NCBI GenBank assembly: GCA_944393045.1 | Contig: CALXYT010000003.1 | Coordinates: 1-64,000, forward strand | DNA length: 64,000 bases | Direction of reading: 5' to 3' | Origin: an uncultured Succinivibrionaceae bacterium | GTDB lineage: Bacteria > Pseudomonadota > Gammaproteobacteria > Enterobacterales > Succinivibrionaceae | Shown: in pieces, positions 42,206 to 53,115 of the stretch | Position numbering within the stretch: position 1 is the stretch's first letter | How the letters are laid out: every line of letters starts with the position of its first letter | Program-made: the position numbers and the translations under genes | Notes under the pieces: model-generated | The model's input: the letters and a program-made list of their open reading frames with translations, nothing else | The model's database searches: none | Told to the model about the DNA's origin: nothing

Positions 42206-42221
42206 TGTTTCACGTGAAACA
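42206..42221. other. parS site (perfect)
   Basis: TGTTTCACGTGAAACA, exact match, 269 bases from the other perfect copy. Confidence 0.93.
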
Positions 42222-42624
42222 AGGTTTGCAAAAATATTACAGTAATATATGAAAAAGAGATTGAAATAAAGGGAAACTTTTAAATTTGATTTTTGAAAAG
42301 GTTTTTAATTATTGAAATTTTAAATTAGCGATATGACACATATGAAGTTATATAAAGCATTGAAGCATATTTGTAGTTAATTCGCTGTATTATTTTTTTT
42401 GTTATGCTGGGGAAAATTTACAAGTAATAGATAAATAAATAAAGTCTTTATAATGATAAATTTAATGTGCGTACATATAGTTCCATAATGTCATCGATTT
42501 AATTAGGGTAATTAGACTTTATTGTTTTTTATAAGTGTGTATTGTAAGAGATTTTTTCCTTATCTTGAACTTGAGGTGGGTAACTATAACTTGTTAAGGC
42601 TTTGACCTGTATTTATAAATATTT

Positions 42625-43880
42625 GTGATAGTTAGAGTAGAGTTTTACGAAAATGATCGACAAGTTAGTACAAATTTGATCAAATATCGAAAGTTTAATA
42701 AGATTAGAGGTGCACAATTGTCATATTTTGTCCTTAATAAGAATTTATTCAAGAAACTACATTTGCCAACCTTTAGTTTTTCTCAGACTGAATTTGCTAA
42801 CTTTTATGCTTTACGCCTACTGGATCTGTTTTTTTATTGCCTGATTTAGCAACACCTGAACACTATGTAATTCCAAAAATAATTACTACTGCTGTTAGGA
42901 TGCCATAATAAAAAATGGATTCCCTTTTAAGAATGTATTTTGTAGGTGTCAAGGTAATGTTAGATAGCTTAGTCGAGGGTAACAATCATAAAAATAGCAT
43001 TGATTGTGTAAATAAATAAGTAGTAACATTTGATGGTAAAAAGAACACTGATTCATTTTAATCTGGAGAATCAGACAGGTAATGTAAAGCTTGTAAAGCG
43101 ATTAACGTGTTTAATAGCGTGGTAAAACAGGCTCTTGCCTCAGTTCTAGGATTAAAGATGAATATAGAGAATAAAGCTCTTATTACTATGCTATCATGTA
43201 TAGATATCAGGGGGAAGATTGTTATTGCTAAAGCCTTAATAGTTTTAGTCAAGTAACATTTGATGCAGGATTTGATTATCTACTAAATGTTTATGCGAGC
43301 ATAATAGGATGCTACCCAGTAACATTGAAGATTTATTCAATCGAGAGCATGATAAATTTAAGTATAATGTAATAATAAGCATCGCTCATAAGGAGTGGAT
43401 CGAGCAATGTAATGATATATCATGGTTAATTGAGATAATGCCAGCTGGTTTATTAGATTCATGCATTAAGTGCTCTTATACTGCAGTCAAAACTACAGTT
43501 CTTTATCATAAGGTAAGCGAACAAATTATTGCTGGTAAATAATCTAAGGGAACTACCAAGTGTGAGTGTTATTACGTAACATCTCTGGAATACTGCTCAG
43601 AAACAGCAAAGGAGATTTTGTTTGCTATCATAGATTACAAGGCAATAGAGCATTATGCAAAGTTAGAAAATGAAAGACTGTTCAACCAAGAATAGTTTTA
43701 CTCAGTATTGCAACAGCAATTATTTTACTAATGCTAAAGTAAATAATATTGCTTATAACATCTAAAGTTGGAAGCGCTATAAAATCACCAAAGCATCAGG
43801 CATTAAGACTCTTGTAACTTATAAAGAGGTCAATATGCAATATAGCGAAAATAGCTATATTGCCTTATGCGAGTCTATTA
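42625..43880 (+). pseudogene. Decayed ISAs1-family transposase
   Basis: Fragments in different frames line up in order with ISAs1 DDE transposases: KNLFKKLHLP and SQTEFANFYALRLLD (42.7-42.8 kb, family LPNGIPSHDTFxRVFxLLD), VVTFDGKKN near 43.03 kb (family IAIDGKTLR), NKALITMLSCIDIRGKIVIA near 43.16-43.22 kb (family LLDLLDIKGxIVTIDA), AGFDYLLNVY near 43.27 kb (family GGDYVLALK), DISWLIEIMPAGL near 43.41-43.45 kb, YYVTSLEYCSETA near 43.57-43.61 kb and a last VGSAIKSPKHQALRLL. Several frameshifts and stops separate them. No terminal repeats recognised. The alignment is by eye. Confidence 0.65.
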
Positions 43881-44152
43881 AGGTTTATTTCTAAGAACAG
43901 AACTAAGTTTTTTTAAAAGCTCTATAATTCCATAGTTCTATATCTTCTAAAGGTCATAGTTGTTATTATGTTGTGTTATATCGTATTAAGATTCTATAAT
44001 TAACAAATATTAAGATAAAAATTAATTTTAAAGAGTACTCAATGATAGCCTTGGGGAAGATTTTTATATATTCTCAATATTTTATCTCTTAAGTAATATG
44101 AATCTTATAAGAATTTAATACGTTAGAACTCATAGATGTGGTTTTTATAAGA

Positions 44153-44168
44153 TATTTCATGTGAAATA
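44153..44168. other. parS-like site (3 mismatches)
   Basis: TATTTCATGTGAAATA; on the gyrB side of the ISAs1 remnant and isolated from the rest by about 1.9 kb. Confidence 0.45.
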
Positions 44169-44492
44169 CTAGTTTAGGTGTTTAAATTTGTTAATAAAAA
44201 GAGTTATTGTGTTTAAGGAATTGGTATTTTAAAGGTTATTTAAAAAGTCTAAAAAGTAATAAAAAAAGTAAGATGAGATAAAATAAAATCATCAGAAGAA
44301 TATAGAGACCAAAACTCTAAAATCTATCGTATGTATAAAGCTTATATTTGTAGCTTTTCTTTGAGAAAGATTTGATTTTGTAGTAAAATATCAGGATAAA
44401 AATTTAATTGTTTCACCTTTTTAAGGTGCAGTAAAACACAAAAGTCTAAATGACTTTCAGAATTTAAAAGAACAAGCTTTTGCTATGTTTAA

Positions 44493-44573
44493 CCGCAGGA
44501 CTTGCGGGGATAGCTCATTGATACTGACTCTATGGAGTATTTGGTGAGATCGAACTCCTATCTCTTAGGTAGG
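44493..44573 (+). promoter_or_regulatory. Structured leader upstream of gyrB
   Basis: Several hairpins precede gyrB: CCGCA/TGCGG (44493-44507), GGAGT/ACTCC (44535-44558) and CCTATCT/AGGTAGG (44557-44573). The last two share bases, so they exclude each other, as in attenuators. No T-run is present. The segment also looks faintly tRNA-like. Function unproven. Confidence 0.3.
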
Positions 44574-44603
44574 GGTATAAGTCACTTTATAGTTATTATA
44601 TAA

Positions 44604-47063
<2,460 letters not shown>

Positions 47064-47117
47064 TATGTTTATAAATGTGTGAATGTCTTATTAATAAATT
47101 AAATATAATTTAAATTA

Positions 47118-47149
47118 AAAGGTCTGGATAGTATGTTCAGACCTTTTTT
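47118..47149 (+). terminator. gyrB terminator
   Basis: AAAGGTCTG (47118-47126) pairs with CAGACCTTT (47138-47146) followed by a run of T. Confidence 0.9.
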
Positions 47150-47174
47150 GTTGTTTAGAACTATGTTTTTAACA

Positions 47175-47183
47175 TGTGAATAA
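47175..47183 (-). promoter_or_regulatory. DnaA box (TGTGAATAA)
   Basis: Exact consensus (TTATTCACA on the minus strand), just after the gyrB terminator. Confidence 0.45.
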
Positions 47184-47387
47184 GCTATTATTAAAATGTG
47201 AATTTATGTTTGTATATTTAAATAACGATTGATAATTGTTATTCATAAACCTTTGATAATAGAATTTAAAGAAGCTAAATATCTTATAATTGTTTCTTAA
47301 ACTTATAGTTTATAAACAAGATAGCTATTCATCACTTTGTGATTAAAGTTTAGCTTAACGTTAGAATCTTATGCATTTCTATGTTGG

Positions 47388-47396
47388 TTATTCACA
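47388..47396 (+). promoter_or_regulatory. DnaA box (TTATTCACA)
   Basis: Exact consensus on the plus strand, in the spacer after gyrB. Confidence 0.45.
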
Positions 47397-47665
47397 ATAA
47401 TTTTTTACATATAAAAAATGGTAAGATATCTTTGTCTGATAAGGCATTGAAGCCCCCCATCTTCCAAACAATTATAAAGCATAAGTTGCTAATATAATTA
47501 GATTAAAATTCAATAGCATCATAAAATTTATACGAAATTAAAGGTGACGATAAATGACTGCTATTTCTTAAATTTTAGTAGTCGTCACTGAATATTTTTG
47601 ATATAAGTTGTATTATGACTAGTTAAGATATTAATAAAATGCATTTTTTTATGATAGGCCTAAAG

Positions 47666-49030
47666 ATGTTTTCGTTTAAAAATTTTATTTCTTTGTGTGC
47701 TGTTATAAGCTTAGGTTGTTTTAATTTTAGTTATGCCTCCTCAGACGAATACAATACCAGAAACATGGTCGATACCAGAGAGCAGTCATTCTCTAATCTT
47801 CCTCAAGGTAATGATTTAGTATTTTCTTTTGCTATGGTATCAAAAGGTGCTTCTGGTTTTAGAAATGGTTTATATTTCTCTTATTTATCTACTGTATTAG
47901 AGAAAGCCAAAAAAGAAGATCAATTAACTAATGATGGTAAGGCGTTTTTAGCAGCAGTATCTGAACTAAAACAATTTATAAGAACTACTTCATCAAGTAG
48001 ATTAACTGAGAGAGGTATTACTCAACTAAACGATTTGGGAGCTAATTATGCCAAGAATCGTAAGGAATTACTCTTAAAGAAGATATATGAAAATGAGATT
48101 CCTGTGTTATTTTCTTATAACGGGGATAAATTAGCATTAGATAGCGGTGAAAAATTTGTAATTGGTATGACTAAAAGCTTACCAGAAGATGCCCAAATTA
48201 TTTATATGCAAGATGATGATGTAACGCAAAATTATATTGAAAAAATTTTATCTTTTTATGATAACAGTGAATACGTTAGATATTTAACAAGTTATCCTGC
48301 CTTAGTAGGGGCTATTGGTAAACATTTAGTAGCTAAACAGTCTGTTATCTATAATGAAGCGTTAATAAATCGAGTATTTAAAAAAGAATTTGCTGAAAGT
48401 TTTATTCATATGGGGGTTATGCCTGATAGAACAATAATGTCTAAAATTGAAGTAGCAAGTTTTGTGAAATATATATATGAACTTTATACTTTTTTACCAT
48501 GTTTAAATGAATCTTTCGCTAAAAAGTATCAAAATATATTTGATATAGTTATGCCTGAAAAAGAAAGAAAGTATTGGTCTACACTTGAAGATGCATCATT
48601 ATTTTATCGTTATGGTCCAGGTTTTAAATCTCAACCTATAAGTAACCAAGCGGCTCAAAATATTTTCTCTCTCTATGAAGAGACATTAAATGATTTTGAC
48701 CAAGATAATATTGAAGAAACTGTTAAGTTAATATTTGTTGATTATAAGGCAATGTTATCATTTATCTCTCTAATTAAAGGAGATGAAGTTGGTAAGCCTT
48801 TAGACGCCACTGAAGAATTTAGTTTTTACGATAATAAATTCAAAGCTGCTCAGTTAGCTCCATATGCATCAATATTAATATGGGATATTTATCGAAATAG
48901 AACAGGGGAATATTTTGTAAAAATGAAATTTAATGGGCGTGATGCATTGTTTAAGTCATCATGTGGTAATGATTCACAAGGTTTATACTCTTGGAAACAA
49001 CTTCAATTGTGTTTAAAAGAGTTATATTAA
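47666..49030 (+). CDS. Exported MINPP-like histidine-phosphatase-fold protein, catalytic residues lost
   Basis: About 454 residues with a signal peptide (MFSFKNFISLCAVISLG...SYAS). The outline follows multiple inositol-polyphosphate phosphatases: LTERGITQLNDLGANYAKN, a VLFSYNGDKLALDSGEKFVIGM segment, and the C-terminal LAPYASILIWDIY then YFVKMKFNGRDALF. Every catalytic element is replaced: RHGxR reads SKGAS, the HRxxxS segment lacks His and Arg, and HAE reads DYK. It is probably a pseudoenzyme of the periplasm or outside, perhaps binding phosphate-rich ligands. An ATG at 47639 lacks a ribosome site; AGG precedes the one chosen. Confidence 0.65.
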   Translation: MFSFKNFISLCAVISLGCFNFSYASSDEYNTRNMVDTREQSFSNLPQGNDLVFSFAMVSKGASGFRNGLYFSYLSTVLEKAKKEDQLTNDGKAFLAAVSELKQFIRTTSSSRLTERGITQLNDLGANYAKNRKELLLKKIYENEIPVLFSYNGDKLALDSGEKFVIGMTKSLPEDAQIIYMQDDDVTQNYIEKILSFYDNSEYVRYLTSYPALVGAIGKHLVAKQSVIYNEALINRVFKKEFAESFIHMGVMPDRTIMSKIEVASFVKYIYELYTFLPCLNESFAKKYQNIFDIVMPEKERKYWSTLEDASLFYRYGPGFKSQPISNQAAQNIFSLYEETLNDFDQDNIEETVKLIFVDYKAMLSFISLIKGDEVGKPLDATEEFSFYDNKFKAAQLAPYASILIWDIYRNRTGEYFVKMKFNGRDALFKSSCGNDSQGLYSWKQLQLCLKELY

Positions 49031-49053
49031 CTATTAAAAGATTTTAAAATTGC

Positions 49054-49081
49054 TAATCCCTAATAGTTATATTAGGGATTA
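49054..49081 (+). terminator. Strong hairpin after the phosphatase-like gene
   Basis: Perfect 12-base stem TAATCCCTAATA (49054-49065) / TATTAGGGATTA (49070-49081) with a 4-base loop, no T-run. Confidence 0.5.
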
Positions 49082-49144
49082 TTAGTTAAATTACAGTAGG
49101 ATAAATGTTGGGCTTTAACTAATAATGTTTCAAGAAGGTGTTAT

Positions 49145-49639
49145 ATGATTTTAGGAAGTATAAATAATATTAAAAATCTTGCAGATCTCGTTGATTTATA
49201 TGGTGTATCAACTGATTTAGCAAAATGTATCTCTAGTTTATTAAGTCTTTATAATTTGTCAAAGCAAAATGAATTTAAGATTTCAACTGAAGTTTTTGGC
49301 AAAATTGAATTTTCCTCCTTAGAGGAGGCTAATAAACGTACTCCAGAGTTCCATCAGCATTTTATTGATGTCCATCTTGTTTTAGAAGGAAGTGAGTGCA
49401 TAGGATTTGGTGGTAATATTAGCACTATGTCTATAAATGATATGCAGTCATATAAATATGATCCTAGCAATGATTTGGGTTTTTTAGCTACTGATAAAAT
49501 TCAATATGTTACTTTATTACCTGGAAATTTTGCTATTTTTTATCCAAATGAGTTACATAAACCATTATGCCAAACAAGTTTAGATGATACCGTTAAAAAG
49601 ATGATTTTAAAGGTTAATTTGGATTCTTTAAAAAAGTAG
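49145..49639 (+). CDS. YhcH/YjgK/YiaL family cupin-like protein
   Basis: 164 residues of the YhcH (NanQ)/EbgC family. Conserved FHQHFIDVHLVLEG supplies the metal-ligand Glu/His positions, with GNFAIFYPNELHKP near the end. In E. coli NanQ acts as a sialic-acid anomerase, EbgC as a beta-galactosidase subunit. No sialic acid or galactosidase genes adjoin, so the substrate is unknown, probably a sugar. Good AGAAGGTG site before the ATG. Confidence 0.88.
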   Translation: MILGSINNIKNLADLVDLYGVSTDLAKCISSLLSLYNLSKQNEFKISTEVFGKIEFSSLEEANKRTPEFHQHFIDVHLVLEGSECIGFGGNISTMSINDMQSYKYDPSNDLGFLATDKIQYVTLLPGNFAIFYPNELHKPLCQTSLDDTVKKMILKVNLDSLKK

Positions 49640-49653
49640 TACAAAGTATTTTA

Positions 49654-50496
49654 CTAAATTAATTGTTCCTTCTTTAACCATTGAGTTAGAACTTCAATAA
49701 TGTGTAGATCAGTTAAAGGACTATACATTTCTATTAAGTCTTTGGCTTGTTCTATTTCTATATTATTTTCCTTGGTATAATCGTAGAATATTTTTGCATA
49801 AGGAATAGAGTTAACATAGAACTCGCTAGAACTATCAGTTTGCAGTGTTATTACCTGCTCAAAACTTTGATCGAACTTCCAATGGCGCAGTATTGCAACG
49901 CCTAAAGGAACTCTAATAGATTTAATATATTTTTCTACAATATCTAAATTAATGTCTACTTTGCCATAATTATCTCGGCAGTAATTGTCTAAAGAACCAA
50001 TAAAAGGGAGTATACCAATATTAATCAAGGCACTTGCGAGCATAATATAGTCTACTACTAAAGGTGGTGTGGATACATATTTTATTTTGCATATGGTTAA
50101 TGCGATTCTGCACCAAATATTACTTTGGTTGATTTTATTTCGACAATAGTTTTTTAAGATTGGCGTTTGAAACTGAAAAGTTTGTTCAATAGCTAGTGCT
50201 AACCCAATAGAAACAGAACTATTAAGCCCAATTCTACTTATTGCATTAGGTAAAGATGTAATTGTTGTGCCTGGGTTAGAATATCTTAATGTTTGAGATA
50301 ATCTTACAATCTGGGAAGTAACACTAGTATCGGTATTGATTATTTGAGCTAACTCTTTAACTGTAAGATCATTGTTATTAAGCTGTTTACTTAGATTTGT
50401 TACTAGTTCTGGCATTGAAGGTATAATTAACTCATCTTTTTTGAGTTCGGCTGCTAATCTATGTAAAATAGAATCAAAGTCAATACAAGAAGACAT
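49654..50496 (-). CDS. HDOD-domain signalling protein
   Basis: 280 residues. IPSMPELVTNLSKQLNNND, IINTDTSVTSQIVRLSQT and SLPNAISRIGLNSSVSIGLAL match the HDOD (HD-related output domain) pattern near residues 22-110. The HD metal ligands are not visible, as usual for HDOD, so it is likely a protein-interaction or regulatory module. No attached receiver, GGDEF or EAL domain. Stands alone between YhcH and tcdA. Confidence 0.8.
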   Translation of the reverse strand: MSSCIDFDSILHRLAAELKKDELIIPSMPELVTNLSKQLNNNDLTVKELAQIINTDTSVTSQIVRLSQTLRYSNPGTTITSLPNAISRIGLNSSVSIGLALAIEQTFQFQTPILKNYCRNKINQSNIWCRIALTICKIKYVSTPPLVVDYIMLASALINIGILPFIGSLDNYCRDNYGKVDINLDIVEKYIKSIRVPLGVAILRHWKFDQSFEQVITLQTDSSSEFYVNSIPYAKIFYDYTKENNIEIEQAKDLIEMYSPLTDLHIIEVLTQWLKKEQLI

Positions 50497-50696
50497 AATA
50501 AAATCCGTAAGTGTAACAGTTCAGTTATTTTAATGTAGTTATGCTAGAGGATATTATAACTATACTTTTTTAAGCTTGCATGATAGATGCAAAAATTTTT
50601 TATAGAAAATGATATAAAGCAAGATTCTTTACTGAATTAGCTCACAAAAACTTATAATATATAGATATGGTTTAATATTTGATATAGGGTAGTTAT

Positions 50697-51446
50697 ATGA
50701 CAGAAACTCAAGGACTTATGTATAGGTTTAGAGGTGTTAGAGCCTTATATGGGCTGCAGGAATTTGAAAAATTTGCCCGAGCTCATATAACTATCGTTGG
50801 CGTTGGTGGAGTTGGCTCCTGGGCGGTGGAGTCTTTAGTAAGAAGTGGCATCGGAAAAATCACTATTATTGATAATGACATTATTGACCAATCAAATACT
50901 AATAGACAACTTCATACATTAAAATCAACGCTTGGTTTATTTAAAGTTGATGTTATGAAGGAAAGAATGTTAGATATAAATGATAAGCTTAATATCATAA
51001 CTATACCTAATGAGCTTACTAAAGAGAATATAGCAGAGTTTGTCGATTCTGGTACAAACTATATTATTGATGCGATAGATTCACTAGAAGCAAAGGCATC
51101 TTTGATAAATTATGCCCGCCAAAATGGCATCCCAATAGTAATTTCTGGCGGAGTTGGTGGAAAGTTAAACCCTCAAAATGTGAAGATAAAGGATCTTGCT
51201 GAGGTTTCACATGATAAATTATTAAGTAGATTAAGATCGCTATTAAGAAAAGAGTATCAGTATCCAAAGCAAGGCAAAAAAATGAATATTCAGGCGGTGT
51301 ATTGCCAAGAGGATGCAATTTTAAGTAGTAATATAAGTGCAGGTCTTGATGTACCAATATTTGGGGCATCTATGAGTGTGACTGCAACAGTTGGTTTAAA
51401 TTTGGCTGCAATTGTGCTAAATAACTTAAGGATATTTAATGAATAA
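50697..51446 (+). CDS. tcdA: tRNA threonylcarbamoyladenosine dehydratase TcdA
   Basis: E1-like enzyme that cyclises t6A37 to ct6A in ANN-decoding tRNAs using ATP. 249 residues; YRFRGVRALYG start, nucleotide-binding ITIVGVGGVGSWAVESLVRS, IDNDIIDQSNTNRQ and YIIDAIDSLEAKASL are diagnostic of TcdA (CsdL/YgdL). Its end overlaps the next gene by eight bases, so translation is coupled. Confidence 0.94.
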   Translation: MTETQGLMYRFRGVRALYGLQEFEKFARAHITIVGVGGVGSWAVESLVRSGIGKITIIDNDIIDQSNTNRQLHTLKSTLGLFKVDVMKERMLDINDKLNIITIPNELTKENIAEFVDSGTNYIIDAIDSLEAKASLINYARQNGIPIVISGGVGGKLNPQNVKIKDLAEVSHDKLLSRLRSLLRKEYQYPKQGKKMNIQAVYCQEDAILSSNISAGLDVPIFGASMSVTATVGLNLAAIVLNNLRIFNE

Positions 51447-53115
51447 CGAAATCTTAATTTCCTACTTTTCTAAGAAATTACCAGATTACTTAAAAAGAAG
51501 AGGTATAGATGTATCTTATCCTTTTAGTTGTATAAATAAACATGAGAGTGAATCACAGCCAACCATGCGTTACAGTGCTAGTGAGGAACTTGTTGTATGT
51601 TCTAAATGTGGCGCAAAATATAGTATTTTTGATTTGGTTGCAATTGAGTATAAGTTAAAAGATATTAATTTAGTTTTAACAAAATTATGTGAAATTTTTG
51701 GGATAAATCGTAGTTTATTAGAACTAGCGGTAGATGATATTGATAACACACCAAAATCTCAACAGAATCTTATAAATCAACAAGAAGTGTTAGTAGATTA
51801 TTCATCGTATTTTAAAGAATGTTCATTAAATTGTGGAAGAACAGATTTCTTTAAAAATTGTGGATTCTCAGAAGAGTTTATTAAATTATATAATTTAGGA
51901 TTTGATGAGCAATTTATTGATGATAATGAGAATACATGTGAGAGTGTGATAATTCCTAATGGCTCATATGGTTATGTTGCTTTAAATTATGAGGATTCCT
52001 CAGAGTATTATCGATATACTAGAGGAAAATCTCAGATTTTTAATAAACAGGCTTTATTAGAGAATAAGACAGTTTTTATTACTAACACTGAAATTGAAGC
52101 TCTTATTTTTGAGTCTTTAGCTGTTAAAGCCTTAGCAATAGGAAATGAAGAAAATTTACCTGAATTATTACGACTAATCAATCAGCAACATATAAAGCGT
52201 GAGTATTATATTTGCAGAGATAGAAATGGTCCAAGCCGTAAAGTTATTGATAGTCTCATAGAGGTCTTTGATAAAGAAGATTTAAAGTATGAGGTAGTTG
52301 ATCTTTACTTCCCTTTTAATAATATATTTGAGATAACAGCCAATTTAGGAGAAATTTTTAAGTATCGATTACAAAATATCTCTCAAATTATCAGTCATCA
52401 ACCAAAAAAGCTATTAGCCAAAAAAAATTATCCAACAGCTTTTTTGCAAGAAAATCTGTTAAATTTAAATTTTTTAAGTGGTTTATATGGCATAGTGTCA
52501 GATATAAATGTTCGAGTATTGTTAATACATAGCTACTTAAAAAGAAATATAACCCCTATTTTATACGTTGCGCCTCAATATTCTTGGCATAATTTAAGTG
52601 TGAATTTAGCTAATTTTGCTCAGCGATGTGGTCAAAATTATTATAGTTTTATTCCTAAAATCGGTTTAAGTGAAATTACGTCTAATCCTAAAACTGATGC
52701 AAGAAATATGCTTGAAATCATAACAATGCAGCGCATGAAACTACTCAAAGAATATACTGTTATTTTGAATTTTGTAAATCAAGAGAAGTCATATATCAAT
52801 GAATTTCTTCATGTAATGTTTACCGAACTTAAAGATTTTACCTTAAAAGTCCTCGTTTTTTTTAATGAAGATTCCTTATCAAGTTCTCAGGAATATTGCC
52901 TATATACAGCAAAGTTATCATTGGTGCTTAATGATAGCCAAGATTTTATTGATAATGCAATTAATGACATCCATAAGAGAGCAATAAATCTAGCAGAAGA
53001 TTTATGTGATTTTAATGAAATAGCACCAAATTATTCGTTGTTTTGTCATTGTTATAATCTTGATAATTCAGTCTCTAATTTTTATATAAAAGGAGATGAA
53101 TTATGGCAAAACTAA
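51439..53115 (+). CDS. Zinc-finger / TOPRIM primase-like protein of unknown function
   Basis: 558 residues. A CHC2-like zinc finger at about 30-66 (CINKH...CSKCGAKYSIFDLV), as in primases. A TOPRIM-like core at about 208-255: VFITNTEIEALIFESLAVKA keeps the first Glu, while the DxD motif is altered (YYICRDRNGPSRK). A C-terminal third (about 330-500) resembles a RecA/P-loop fold without a clear Walker A. It overlaps tcdA by 8 bases and rep by 13, with AAGGAG for rep inside its end. I infer a degenerate primase-like partner of Rep; the family is unrecognised. Confidence 0.6.
   Translation: MNNEILISYFSKKLPDYLKRRGIDVSYPFSCINKHESESQPTMRYSASEELVVCSKCGAKYSIFDLVAIEYKLKDINLVLTKLCEIFGINRSLLELAVDDIDNTPKSQQNLINQQEVLVDYSSYFKECSLNCGRTDFFKNCGFSEEFIKLYNLGFDEQFIDDNENTCESVIIPNGSYGYVALNYEDSSEYYRYTRGKSQIFNKQALLENKTVFITNTEIEALIFESLAVKALAIGNEENLPELLRLINQQHIKREYYICRDRNGPSRKVIDSLIEVFDKEDLKYEVVDLYFPFNNIFEITANLGEIFKYRLQNISQIISHQPKKLLAKKNYPTAFLQENLLNLNFLSGLYGIVSDINVRVLLIHSYLKRNITPILYVAPQYSWHNLSVNLANFAQRCGQNYYSFIPKIGLSEITSNPKTDARNMLEIITMQRMKLLKEYTVILNFVNQEKSYINEFLHVMFTELKDFTLKVLVFFNEDSLSSSQEYCLYTAKLSLVLNDSQDFIDNAINDIHKRAINLAEDLCDFNEIAPNYSLFCHCYNLDNSVSNFYIKGDELWQN

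Larger units (their letters stand above)
47064..47638. other. Intergenic region after gyrB with DnaA boxes
   Basis: About 570 bases with no gene. Contains the gyrB terminator, exact DnaA boxes at 47175 and 47388, and weaker relatives (TTATTCATA 47239, TGTGATTAA near 47338). It may titrate DnaA or be an accessory replication element. Confidence 0.4.

Noticed and set aside
39445..42221. CRISPR array
   Set aside because: Repeats are 16-base palindromes with irregular spacing, and no cas genes are present.
43309..43542. 77-codon frame as a separate gene
   Set aside because: It is one fragment of the decayed ISAs1 transposase, not an independent gene.
44409..44429. TGTTTCACC sequence as another parS site
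   Set aside because: Only the left arm matches; the segment instead forms a CACCTT/AAGGTG hairpin.
44505..44570. tRNA gene upstream of gyrB (TAGCTCA and ATCGAACTCC look like D and T arms)
   Set aside because: T-stem and anticodon stem do not pair and the acceptor would place the D arm wrongly; at most a decayed tRNA.
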